5,821 nt of DNA from Clostridia bacterium (GCA_017518025.1 JAFWWR010000200.1:1-5821); one strand, 5' to 3'. Numbered from the stretch's first letter, positions 1-4,814 are shown. Program-made: numbers and translations. The notes: generated by a model not told the origin, from the letters alone.

Positions 1-431
1 ACGTCTTCGCCGACGCGCTGGTCAAAGAAAACGTCACCGTTTACATGCCCGGCTTCGACGAATCGAACGTCAAGTATCCCGAGCGCAAGGCAGTCGACGG
101 CGAGAAGGTAGTGGTCGACACCGACGATTATACCGTCATCGTCCTCGGCGTCGACGAGGACAGCTGGGGCGTCCCCGGACTGAAGGTCTATTACGAGAAC
201 AAGACCGACAAGGACGTGAAGTTCAGCGTTGATGACGTTGAGATCGGCGGCAAATACGTCACCTCGTATGCGGGCGAGTCCGTTTTCGCGGGATGCTGCG
301 GATACGAGAATCTCTCCTTTGACAGCGACGAAGAGATCGAGCCCACGGACTACAAGTTCACGGTCAAAGTCTCGGAGGACTCCCTCTGGGCGGATCCCTT
401 CTTCGAGCAGGAGTGCACCTTCGAGCCGTAA
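1..431 (+). CDS. Acidic protein of unknown function, 3' end only (partial at window start)
   Basis: The reading frame is open from base 3 and ends at TAA 429-431, giving 142 visible residues. The first internal ATG (45-47) has no Shine-Dalgarno sequence before it, so the true start probably lies outside the window. The protein is rich in Asp/Glu and alternates short hydrophobic and polar stretches (VVVDTDDYTVIVLG, LKVYYENKTDKDVKFSVDDV), which suggests a beta-sandwich domain. I associate this style with uncharacterised Clostridial surface or lipoprotein-like proteins related to DUF4352-type Ig-like folds, but that is inference. The first visible residues (FADALVKENVTVYMP) resemble the last ones (WADPFFEQECTFEP), suggesting that the domain is tandemly repeated and the window opens at the end of an earlier copy. 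No membrane segment is visible. The gene converges on the LRR gene and shares its terminator. Function unknown. Confidence 0.75.
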   Translation, partial: VFADALVKENVTVYMPGFDESNVKYPERKAVDGEKVVVDTDDYTVIVLGVDEDSWGVPGLKVYYENKTDKDVKFSVDDVEIGGKYVTSYAGESVFAGCCGYENLSFDSDEEIEPTDYKFTVKVSEDSLWADPFFEQECTFEP

Positions 432-470
432 TCAGACGACAGGCGAAACTCCCGCGAATCCACGCATAAC

Positions 471-506
471 AAAAGCGCTTCCGGTCGACAGACCGGAGGC
501 GCTTTT
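471..506. terminator. Bidirectional intrinsic terminator between convergent genes
   Basis: A 16-bp stem pairs 471-486 with 491-506 around a GACA loop (487-490), with a single G-T wobble. The outer end is A-rich on the left and T-rich on the right, so each strand reads a GC-rich hairpin ending in GCGCTTTT. It lies 39 nt after the stop of the upstream gene and 39 nt after the stop of the LRR gene on the other strand, so it can serve both. Confidence 0.85.
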
Positions 507-545
507 CATTCGGTTGTGTCCGCGTCCTGCCCGGACGGCTTTCTG

Positions 546-1592
546 TCAGCGTTTCGTCTTTCTCTGCGCCTTTTTTGCTTCCTTTTTCTTCTTCTCGGAG
601 ATCCACACGAGTATCGCCGTTACGATCGCGGCGACGACGATCAGACACGCCACGACTGTCCATACGATGCGCGTGACGTTTTCGGAATTCCGGATCTGTT
701 TCTCTTCGCTTCCGGAGCGCTTGTTGTACTCGATGGTTGCGCCGTCAAGTCCGTCGTTCCCGTGCTCGACGGTGATCTTCTCCCAGTCCTCCTCCGTACC
801 GCCGTAATTGACGGTTTTGAGCGACGGAGTGTAACCGAACGCCAGCTCGCAGATCTTGGTGACGGAAGCGGGAATATAAACGGTGGTGAGCGCGGGGCAG
901 TTGTAGAAGGCGAAGTCTTTTATGGTCGTCACTGAATCCGGGATCTCGACCTCTTTGAGCGACGTGCATTCCACGAAATTCCCGTCGAATATTTCCTTAA
1001 GTGAGCTTGAAAGCTTGACGGAGGCGAGGGACGTGCACTTGTAGAACACGCTGTCGCCCATCTTCTCCACCGTGTCCGGCATGGTAAAGGATTTCAGGGA
1101 GGAGCACTGCTCGAAGGCGCTGCTGCCGATCTCCGTCACCGGGCCTTTGACCGTGACGGTGGTGAGGGAAGGGGAGACCTCGAACGCGCTGACGCCGATC
1201 GTTTTGACATGCTCTCCGATGGTGACCTCCCTCAGCGAAGGCAGGCGGGAGAACGCCATCGTGACGGTCTCCGTGTCGACGTCGAGAGACTCGATGGAAT
1301 CGCACCCCTTGAGGGCGGTAATGTCCACCGTTTCGACGGAGTTCGGTATCTTGAGGGACGTGACGGACGTCCGGCCCTCGAAGGCGTGCGCCCCTATCGC
1401 CGTCACCGGAGTCCCGTCGATCTCTGACGGTATCGTGACGGCTCCGCCCTTGCCGACGTAGCCGGTTATGGTCGCCTTTCCGTCCTCAACGGTGTATTCA
1501 AAATCACCGGATTTTTCCGCGGAAACGGAAAGAGGAGCGACGAGAGAGAACGCGAGGATAAAAACGAGGATCGAAGTAATGATGCGTTTCAT
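546..1592 (-). CDS. Secreted, membrane-anchored leucine-rich-repeat protein (BspA-like, LRR_5)
   Basis: The product is 348 residues from ATG 1592-1590 to TGA 548-546. Residues 1-25 form a signal peptide: MKRIITS, a hydrophobic core, then a likely cleavage site at SVSA/E. After the short lead-in typical of the family (FEYTVEDGKATITGY, 31-45), residues about 50-262 carry roughly eight BspA-type LRRs with the recurring pattern SxFxxCxSLxxVxIPxSVxxI, as in AFEQCSSLK (159-167) and FYNCPALTTVYIP (229-241). The repeat ends in a standard cap, YGGTEEDW (263-270). Residues about 308-330 are one membrane helix, followed by a Lys/Arg-rich cytoplasmic tail (333-348). The expected topology is therefore an extracellular repeat domain tethered by a C-terminal helix, not an LPXTG anchor. 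Family members often mediate adhesion or protein binding at the surface, but the ligand here is unknown. The frame is open 67 codons further upstream; the start was chosen because AAAGGA, a perfect promoter and the signal peptide all point to 1592. Confidence 0.9.
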   Translation of the reverse strand: MKRIITSILVFILAFSLVAPLSVSAEKSGDFEYTVEDGKATITGYVGKGGAVTIPSEIDGTPVTAIGAHAFEGRTSVTSLKIPNSVETVDITALKGCDSIESLDVDTETVTMAFSRLPSLREVTIGEHVKTIGVSAFEVSPSLTTVTVKGPVTEIGSSAFEQCSSLKSFTMPDTVEKMGDSVFYKCTSLASVKLSSSLKEIFDGNFVECTSLKEVEIPDSVTTIKDFAFYNCPALTTVYIPASVTKICELAFGYTPSLKTVNYGGTEEDWEKITVEHGNDGLDGATIEYNKRSGSEEKQIRNSENVTRIVWTVVACLIVVAAIVTAILVWISEKKKKEAKKAQRKTKR

Positions 1593-1601
1593 GTTGGTGT
1601 G

Positions 1602-1607
1602 TCCTTT
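1602..1607 (-). promoter_or_regulatory. Ribosome binding site that fixes the LRR gene start
   Basis: AAAGGA on the minus strand, 9 nt before ATG 1592-1590. The longer in-frame start at 1793 lies upstream of the promoter, so it would not be in the transcript. Confidence 0.8.
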
Positions 1608-1629
1608 CGGATTTTTTCGTGCAGGGGAT

Positions 1630-1658
1630 ATTATAGGATAAAAAAGAAGATTTGTCAA
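1630..1658 (-). promoter_or_regulatory. Consensus sigma-A type promoter of the LRR gene
   Basis: The minus strand reads TTGACA (1658-1653), a 17-nt spacer and TATAAT (1635-1630), matching the housekeeping consensus at all twelve positions. Transcription should begin near 1623, giving a leader of about 30 nt that contains the ribosome binding site. No operator-like palindrome overlaps it, so nothing visible argues against constitutive expression. Confidence 0.85.
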
Positions 1659-1775
1659 GCGTGGGGCTCCGCGGGAGAGACGTTCCCCGGCGGGCGAAGT
1701 ATCTTTCCGTGCGCCGCGACCGGAAAACGGGCGATGGCTCCCGGAAAAATCGGACGAAAAAAATGAAATTATGTG

Positions 1776-1804
1776 TTGACAACCGTTGAACATTCTGCTA
1801 TAAT
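1776..1804 (+). promoter_or_regulatory. Consensus promoter of the tRNA-Thr gene
   Basis: TTGACA (1776-1781), a 17-nt spacer and TATAAT (1799-1804), preceded by TGC (1796-1798), which makes an extended -10. Transcription should start near 1811, only about 6 nt before the mature tRNA, so RNase P would remove a very short leader. A perfect promoter is expected for a stable-RNA gene. It is divergent from the LRR promoter, with 117 nt between the two -35 boxes in which I see nothing else. Confidence 0.9.
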
Positions 1805-1816
1805 ACCAACGTTGAC

Positions 1817-1889
1817 GCTGATGTAGCGCAGTAGGTAGCGCACGTCATTGGTAATGACGAGGTCACGGGTTCGAATCCCGTCATCAGCT
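1817..1889 (+). tRNA. tRNA-Thr (anticodon GGT)
   Basis: A full cloverleaf folds. The acceptor stem GCTGATG (1817-1823) pairs perfectly with CATCAGC (1882-1888). The D stem is GCGC/GCGC (1826-1829 with 1838-1841) around an 8-nt loop containing GG. The anticodon stem CGTCA/TGACG (1843-1847 with 1855-1859) encloses TTGGTAA, giving anticodon GGT at 1850-1852, which reads ACC and ACU threonine codons. The T stem ACGGG/CCCGT (1865-1869 with 1877-1881) holds the TTCGAAT loop. The discriminator base is T1889. The 3' CCA is not encoded, so it must be added by nucleotidyltransferase. This is a single-gene transcription unit with its own promoter and terminator. Confidence 0.97.
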
Positions 1890-1890
1890 T

Positions 1891-1929
1891 AAAAAACACA
1901 GGACACGCTTTGCGTGTCCTGTGTTTTTT
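1891..1929 (+). terminator. Intrinsic terminator of tRNA-Thr
   Basis: An 18-bp perfect stem (1891-1908 with 1912-1929) around a TTT loop has a GGACACGC core and ends in six T's on the plus strand. It begins one base after the discriminator base of the tRNA. The A-run on the left arm means it could also stop minus-strand transcription. Confidence 0.9.
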
Positions 1930-1935
1930 CTGCTT

Positions 1936-2056
1936 GGGGGATTCGAAGGCGCCCGGTAGTGAATGACAGCCCGGTGGGCTGTCAGAGCCGGGCGTGACCG
2001 AGCCCGCAGGCGAGACTCGAATCCCTCCGGAAAGGGGACCCGTGAACGCGGGCCCC
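1936..2056. repeat. Nested palindromic element next to the tRNA, with T-arm-like ends
   Basis: Three nested stems are visible: GATTCGA (1940-1946) with TCGAATC (2017-2023), extended outward by G-runs opposite CCCTCC; CGCCCGG (1950-1956) with CCGGGCG (1988-1994); and GACAGCCC (1965-1972) with GGGCTGTC (1976-1983) around GGT. A fourth hairpin follows: GGGG and CCCG (2034-2042, split by A2038) pair with CGGG and CCCC (2049-2056). The outer ends repeat the T-arm core of the adjacent tRNA, since TCGAATCCC occurs at 1871-1879 and 2017-2025. I see no promoter or convincing reading frame. From memory, similar sequence recurs near tRNA genes in related Clostridia, so I call it a dispersed element, with the family unverified. 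Confidence 0.55.
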
Positions 2057-2074
2057 ATTTTCGGCACACTCCAT

Positions 2075-2102
2075 AAAAAAGCACGCTGCGGCGTGCTTTT
2101 TT
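2075..2102. terminator. Bidirectional terminator-like hairpin, left copy
   Basis: A perfect 12-bp stem (2075-2086 with 2091-2102) has six A's, GCACGC, a TGCG loop, then GCGTGC and six T's. The loop with its closing C-G pair is of the very stable cUNCGg class. It has intrinsic terminator form on both strands, yet no gene ends nearby; the tRNA already has its own terminator 146 nt upstream. Its exact reverse complement lies at 2401-2428. Confidence 0.7.
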
Positions 2103-2106
2103 CAAC

Positions 2107-2329
2107 GAAATAAATCCGCTGCGCGGATTTGCGATATACGCTTCGCGTGCGATATTCGCCTGCGGCGAGCGATATGCCTGCGGGCGTGATAGGGGTTCCC
2201 CGAAACGAGCTTGCCGAGTTTTGGGGGTTCCCGTGGGTGGATTTATATCATATCGCATTCGGCGCAAGCCGGATATATCGCTATTTGCGTCAGCAAATAA
2301 TATCGCATCTCGCGTAGTCGAGATATTTC
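2107..2329. repeat. MITE-like hairpin array with GCGATAT spacers in two inverted arms
   Basis: The left arm has stem-loops AAATCCGC/GCGGATTT (2112-2130), ACGC/GCGT (2138-2148), TCGCC/GGCGA (2156-2168) and GCC/GGC (2176-2185), separated by GCGATAT at 2131-2137 and 2149-2155 and 2169-2175, with a variant GTGATA at 2186. The right arm carries the inverted spacer ATATCGC at 2250-2256, 2275-2281 and 2300-2306 between stems ATTCGGC/GCCGGAT (2257-2274), TATTTGC/GCAAATA (2282-2299) and ATCTCG/CGAGAT (2307-2324). The centre (2192-2240) contains GGGGTTCCCC and a further imperfect stem, CCCCGAAAC with GTTTTGGGG. The ends GAAATA (2107-2112) and TATTTC (2324-2329) are inverted. No coding gene is visible. 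A non-autonomous mobile element or a structured-RNA locus are both possible. Confidence 0.6.
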
Positions 2330-2400
2330 ACTTGTTTTTTCGTGAGTTCAAATCCATCTATCAAAAACGGATATCTATCTTTTTCGTACTCACTTGAAAG
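2330..2400. other. AT-rich unexplained segment between array and hairpin
   Basis: I recognise no gene or RNA here. On the minus strand a frame lacking any ATG stays open from 2427 to the TGA at 2292-2290 and yields a protein-like stretch (DRYPFLIDGFELTKKQ). It also contains GAGTTCAAATCC (2344-2355), reminiscent of a tRNA T-arm, but its flanks do not pair. It may be a gene remnant inside the repeat cluster. Confidence 0.25.
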
Positions 2401-2428
2401 AAAAAAGCACGCCGCAGCGTGCTTTTTT
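2401..2428. terminator. Bidirectional terminator-like hairpin, right copy
   Basis: A perfect 12-bp stem (2401-2412 with 2417-2428) around a CGCA loop, flanked by six A's and six T's. It is the exact reverse complement of 2075-2102; read in the same orientation it differs only at two loop-side bases. Both copies are followed by CAA on the plus strand. It could back up the tpiA terminator for leftward transcripts, but no gene ends directly beside it. Confidence 0.65.
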
Positions 2429-2429
2429 C

Positions 2430-2532
2430 AATGATGTTTGCCCTATCGGGCAAATGATGCCGCCTTCGGCAATGATGCCGCTCCGCTTATGATGTGTGCC
2501 TGCGGGCACATGGGGTGGGCCATATCATCATT
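2430..2532. repeat. MITE-like hairpin array with ATGATG spacers
   Basis: ATGATG occurs at 2431-2436, 2454-2459, 2472-2477 and 2489-2494. It separates stem-loops TTTGCCC/GGGCAAA (2437-2454, loop TATC), TGCCG/CGGCA (2458-2471), a degenerate CCGCTCCGC segment (2478-2486) and TGTGCC/GGCACA (2495-2510, loop TGCG). The ends AATGATG (2430-2436) and CATCATT (2526-2532) are inverted, giving a 103-bp unit. The spacer differs from that of the 2107-2329 array but the architecture is the same. No gene is present. Confidence 0.6.
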
Positions 2533-2550
2533 TAAGTTTTATCTGTACCG

Positions 2551-2586
2551 AAAAAACGGAGCCGCCCGCTGACGGCTCCGTTTTTG
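2551..2586 (-). terminator. Intrinsic terminator of the pgk-tpiA operon
   Basis: CGGAGCCG (2557-2564) pairs with CGGCTCCG (2573-2580) around an 8-nt loop. On the minus strand it ends in six T's (complement of 2551-2556). It begins 9 nt after the tpiA stop. The five T's on the plus strand suggest that it can also block rightward transcription into the operon. Confidence 0.85.
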
Positions 2587-2594
2587 TCCGATAA

Positions 2595-3365
2595 TTATTT
2601 CTGCGCCGCGTCCACGATCCTCGCGAACTTCTCAGGCACCAGCGACGCGCCTCCGATGAGGCCGCCGTCCACGTTCACCTTCGCCAGCAGATCGTCCGCG
2701 TTGCCGTCGTTCATGGAGCCGCCGTACTGGATCACCGTGCTCTCGGCAACGTCCCCGCCGTACAGTCCCGCGATCACCTTGCGGATCACGCCGCAGACCT
2801 CGTCCGCCTGCTCCGGCGTGGCGGTGAGTCCCGTCCCGATGGCCCACACGGGCTCGTAAGCGATGATCACGTTCTTCATCTCCTCGGCGGTGATGCCGCT
2901 GAGGTCGAGCTTCGTCTGCATGGAGACGATCTCATCGGTGATGCCCGCCTGCCTCTGCTCAAGGACCTCGCCGAGGCAGAGGATGACCTTCAGCCCCGCC
3001 GCGAGAGCGGCTCTCGCTCTCTTGTTGACCGTCTCGTCGGTCTCGCCGAAGTACTGTCTTCTCTCGCGGTGACCGACGATGACGTACTCCGCACCCGCCT
3101 CCAGGAGCATATCCGCGGAGATCTCACCGGTGAACGCGCCCTTTTTCTCAAAATGGACGTTCTGCGCGCCGATCTTCACGTTCGTGCCCTTCGCGGCGTC
3201 CGCCGCGGGGGCGATGTCGACGAAGGGAACGCAGAGGACGACCTCGCATCCCGTTTTGCCATCGGTCAGCTTCGCGGTCTCCTTCACGGCCTCGACAGCC
3301 GCGGAGGGGGTCATGTTCATCTTCCAGTTTCCGGCGATAACCACTTTGCGAACTTCTTTTTTCAT
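2595..3365 (-). CDS. tpiA: Triose-phosphate isomerase
   Basis: This cytosolic glycolytic enzyme interconverts dihydroxyacetone phosphate and glyceraldehyde 3-phosphate. The product is 256 residues, normal for the family. The TIM-barrel active site is present: N13 and K15 in AGNWKMN, the electrophile H99, the catalytic base E171 in AYEPVWAIGTG (the WAIGTG lid is residues 174-179), and the phosphate-binding loops YGGS (214-217) and GLIGGASL (235-242). The second-shell motif normally written GHSERR reads GHRERR here (R100, codon CGC at 3068-3066), an unusual change beside the catalytic histidine. The start at 3365 was chosen over an in-frame ATG 12 codons upstream because AGAAGGA lies 8 nt before it and the barrel begins immediately after. 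It is the second gene of an operon with pgk, which ends 74 nt upstream. Confidence 0.97.
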   Translation of the reverse strand: MKKEVRKVVIAGNWKMNMTPSAAVEAVKETAKLTDGKTGCEVVLCVPFVDIAPAADAAKGTNVKIGAQNVHFEKKGAFTGEISADMLLEAGAEYVIVGHRERRQYFGETDETVNKRARAALAAGLKVILCLGEVLEQRQAGITDEIVSMQTKLDLSGITAEEMKNVIIAYEPVWAIGTGLTATPEQADEVCGVIRKVIAGLYGGDVAESTVIQYGGSMNDGNADDLLAKVNVDGGLIGGASLVPEKFARIVDAAQK

Positions 3366-3373
3366 TTCAATAA

Positions 3374-3380
3374 TCCTTCT
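3374..3380 (-). promoter_or_regulatory. Ribosome binding site that fixes the tpiA start
   Basis: AGAAGGA on the minus strand, 8 nt before ATG 3365-3363. The alternative ATG at 3401-3399 overlaps the intercistronic hairpin region and has no comparable site at the right distance. Confidence 0.8.
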
Positions 3381-3401
3381 TTTCAGTATTTTTTCGAACA
3401 A

Positions 3402-3429
3402 GAACAGGAGACCCTGAGATCTCCTGTTC
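3402..3429 (-). terminator. Hairpin between pgk and tpiA (weak terminator or mRNA processing element)
   Basis: GAACAGGAGA (3402-3411) pairs perfectly over 10 bp with TCTCCTGTTC (3420-3429), with an 8-nt loop. On the minus strand it begins 10 nt after the pgk stop and is followed by TTGTTCG, not by a clean T-run, so full termination is unlikely. It could lower tpiA expression relative to pgk, or protect the 3' end of a processed pgk mRNA. I see no separate tpiA promoter in the 74-nt gap. Confidence 0.55.
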
Positions 3430-3439
3430 CGGTGTGATC

Positions 3440-4630
3440 TTATTCTTTGTCCATGAGGCAGGCGATACCGGGAAGCTCCAGTCCCTCCAGGAACTCAAGC
3501 GACGCGCCGCCGCCGGTGGAGATGTGGGTCATCTTGTCGGCGTAGCCCAGCTGCTCGACAGCCGCCGCCGAGTCGCCGCCTCCGATGATGGAGACCGCTC
3601 CGGACTCCGCCACGGCCTTCGCAACGGCGCGGGTGCCTCCGGCGAAGTTCTCCCACTCGGAGACGCCCATGGGACCGTTCCAGACGACGGTTCCGGCGCC
3701 CTCGATGGACTTGGCGAACAGCTCCTGGGTCTTTTCGCCGATGTCGAGGCCCATCCATCCGTCCGGGATGGAGTCGGAGTACATTCTCATATAGGTGGTG
3801 TCTTCCTTATACTCGCGGCCGATGATGTTGTCCACGGGGAGCAGGAAGTCGACTTTGTTCTTTTTCGCCTTCTCGATAAGACCGAGCGCCAGCTCCAGCT
3901 TGTCCTCCTCGCAGATGGACGTGCCGATGCTCGAGCCGATGGCGCGGAAGAAGGTATACGCCATTCCGCCGCCTACGATGAGCATATCGACCTTGTCGAT
4001 GAGGTTGTTGATGACGCCTATCTTGTCGGAGACTTTTGCGCCGCCCAGGATCGCCACGAAGGGACGGACGGGATCAGCCAGCGCCTTGCCCATGATGGAG
4101 ATCTCTTTCTGGATCAGGTAGCCGCAAACGGCGGGGAGATAGTCGGCGACGCCGGCGGTGGAGGCGTGGGCTCTGTGAGCCGTGCCGAAAGCGTCGTTCA
4201 CGAAGATCTCAGCCATGGAGGCGAGCTCTTTTGCGAACGCGGGATCGTTCTTTTCCTCTTCCGCGTGGAAACGGACGTTTTCGAGAAGGAGGACGTCGCC
4301 TTCCTTCAGCGCGGCGGCTTTGGCCTTGGCGTCGGGACCGATAACGTCGGCGGCGAGGGTGACGGGCTTGCCGAGATGCTCGGACAGCCGCTGTGCCACC
4401 GGCGCCAGGGAATATTTCATATTGAACTCGCCCTTCGGTCTGCCCATGTGGGAGCAGAGGATGAGTTTCGCGTTATGCTCTATGAGGTATCTGATGGTGG
4501 GGAGAGCGCCGACGATACGGTTCTCGTCGGTGATGACGCCGTCCTTCAGCGGCACGTTGAAGTCGCACCTTACGAGTACTTTTTTGCCGGATACGTCGAC
4601 GTCTTCAATGGTTTTCTTGTTGTAGGTCAT
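3440..4630 (-). CDS. pgk: Phosphoglycerate kinase
   Basis: This cytosolic enzyme converts 1,3-bisphosphoglycerate and ADP to 3-phosphoglycerate and ATP, the first ATP-forming step of lower glycolysis. The product is 396 residues, the usual size for a monomeric bacterial PGK. The N-domain has the signature VRCDFNVP (20-27), the substrate-binding arginine R38, HMGRP (61-65), NVRF (118-121) and NDAFGTAHRAHAST (145-158). The C-domain nucleotide site has ILGGAKVSDKI (194-204), GGGMAYTF (220-227), NGPMG (318-322), GGGDS (350-354) and STGGGA (371-376). The loop normally reading GVFE is GVSE (322-325), a Phe-to-Ser change reachable by one base. The start at 4630 is supported by GGAAAGGA, 7 nt upstream. 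It is the first gene of the operon, with tpiA following. No gap gene is adjacent; the upstream neighbour is a divergent membrane protein. Confidence 0.98.
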   Translation of the reverse strand: MTYNKKTIEDVDVSGKKVLVRCDFNVPLKDGVITDENRIVGALPTIRYLIEHNAKLILCSHMGRPKGEFNMKYSLAPVAQRLSEHLGKPVTLAADVIGPDAKAKAAALKEGDVLLLENVRFHAEEEKNDPAFAKELASMAEIFVNDAFGTAHRAHASTAGVADYLPAVCGYLIQKEISIMGKALADPVRPFVAILGGAKVSDKIGVINNLIDKVDMLIVGGGMAYTFFRAIGSSIGTSICEEDKLELALGLIEKAKKNKVDFLLPVDNIIGREYKEDTTYMRMYSDSIPDGWMGLDIGEKTQELFAKSIEGAGTVVWNGPMGVSEWENFAGGTRAVAKAVAESGAVSIIGGGDSAAAVEQLGYADKMTHISTGGGASLEFLEGLELPGIACLMDKE

Positions 4631-4689
4631 TTTAAGTTCCTTTCCCGGACGCGCCCTGCGCCCACTACACTTTTTTACGTATTGCCCTT

Positions 4690-4718
4690 AATATACCATA
4701 AAAACACGCGATTTACAA
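4690..4718 (-). promoter_or_regulatory. Probable promoter of pgk-tpiA
   Basis: The minus strand reads TTGTAA (4718-4713), a 17-nt spacer and TATATT (4695-4690), with an extended -10 TGG just before it. Transcription would start near 4683, giving a leader of about 50 nt. It is divergent from the membrane-protein promoter, with 24 nt between the two -35 boxes, so a regulator bound there could affect both. I see no clear operator palindrome. Confidence 0.65.
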
Positions 4719-4742
4719 CGGTATTTATGTAAAAAAGGAACA

Positions 4743-4771
4743 TTGAATTCGCGGAAAAAATAGTCTATAAT
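4743..4771 (+). promoter_or_regulatory. Promoter of the PfoR-like membrane protein gene
   Basis: TTGAAT (4743-4748), a 17-nt spacer and a consensus TATAAT (4766-4771). Transcription would start near 4778, giving a leader of about 37 nt that includes the GGGGGT ribosome binding site (4803-4808). Confidence 0.8.
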
Positions 4772-4814
4772 GTTCATAACATGACCGAATCGGCAAAATA
4801 ACGGGGGTAAAAAC

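Noticed and set aside
1593..1793. A 67-codon upstream extension of the LRR gene beginning MFNGCQH
   Set aside because: It lies upstream of a perfect promoter and ribosome binding site, would bury the signal peptide, and has no Shine-Dalgarno sequence of its own.
1775..1815. Three GTTGA motifs and the palindrome CAACGTTG around the tRNA promoter, considered as an operator
   Set aside because: Spacing is irregular (10 and 26 nt), one copy is the -35 box itself, and a tRNA promoter is not expected to carry a repressor site; chance is sufficient.
1798..2267. Two minus-strand reading frames across the tRNA and the folded element (89 and 127 codons)
   Set aside because: They translate through the tRNA, its terminator and palindromes, giving the familiar spurious GFEPVTSS-type peptides seen opposite tRNA genes; no ribosome binding site or protein-like composition.
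2340..2361. T-arm-like GAGTTCAAATCC considered as a degraded tRNA
   Set aside because: The flanking bases do not form a T stem, and no anticodon arm or acceptor stem can be found around it.
2107..2532. Regularly spaced repeats considered as a CRISPR array
   Set aside because: Repeats are only 6-7 bp, the intervals are short palindromes of varying length, arms are inverted, and no cas gene is present.
3366..3401. A longer tpiA start adding 12 residues (MFEKILKRRIIE)
   Set aside because: The ribosome binding site AGAAGGA lies inside this stretch and points to the ATG at 3365, where the family's N-terminus begins.
3434..4732. A 432-codon plus-strand frame opposite pgk, longer than pgk itself
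   Set aside because: It is the antisense shadow of a certain gene in GC-rich DNA, low in complexity and rich in Gly/Asp/Val, with no ribosome binding site; pgk has every family motif.
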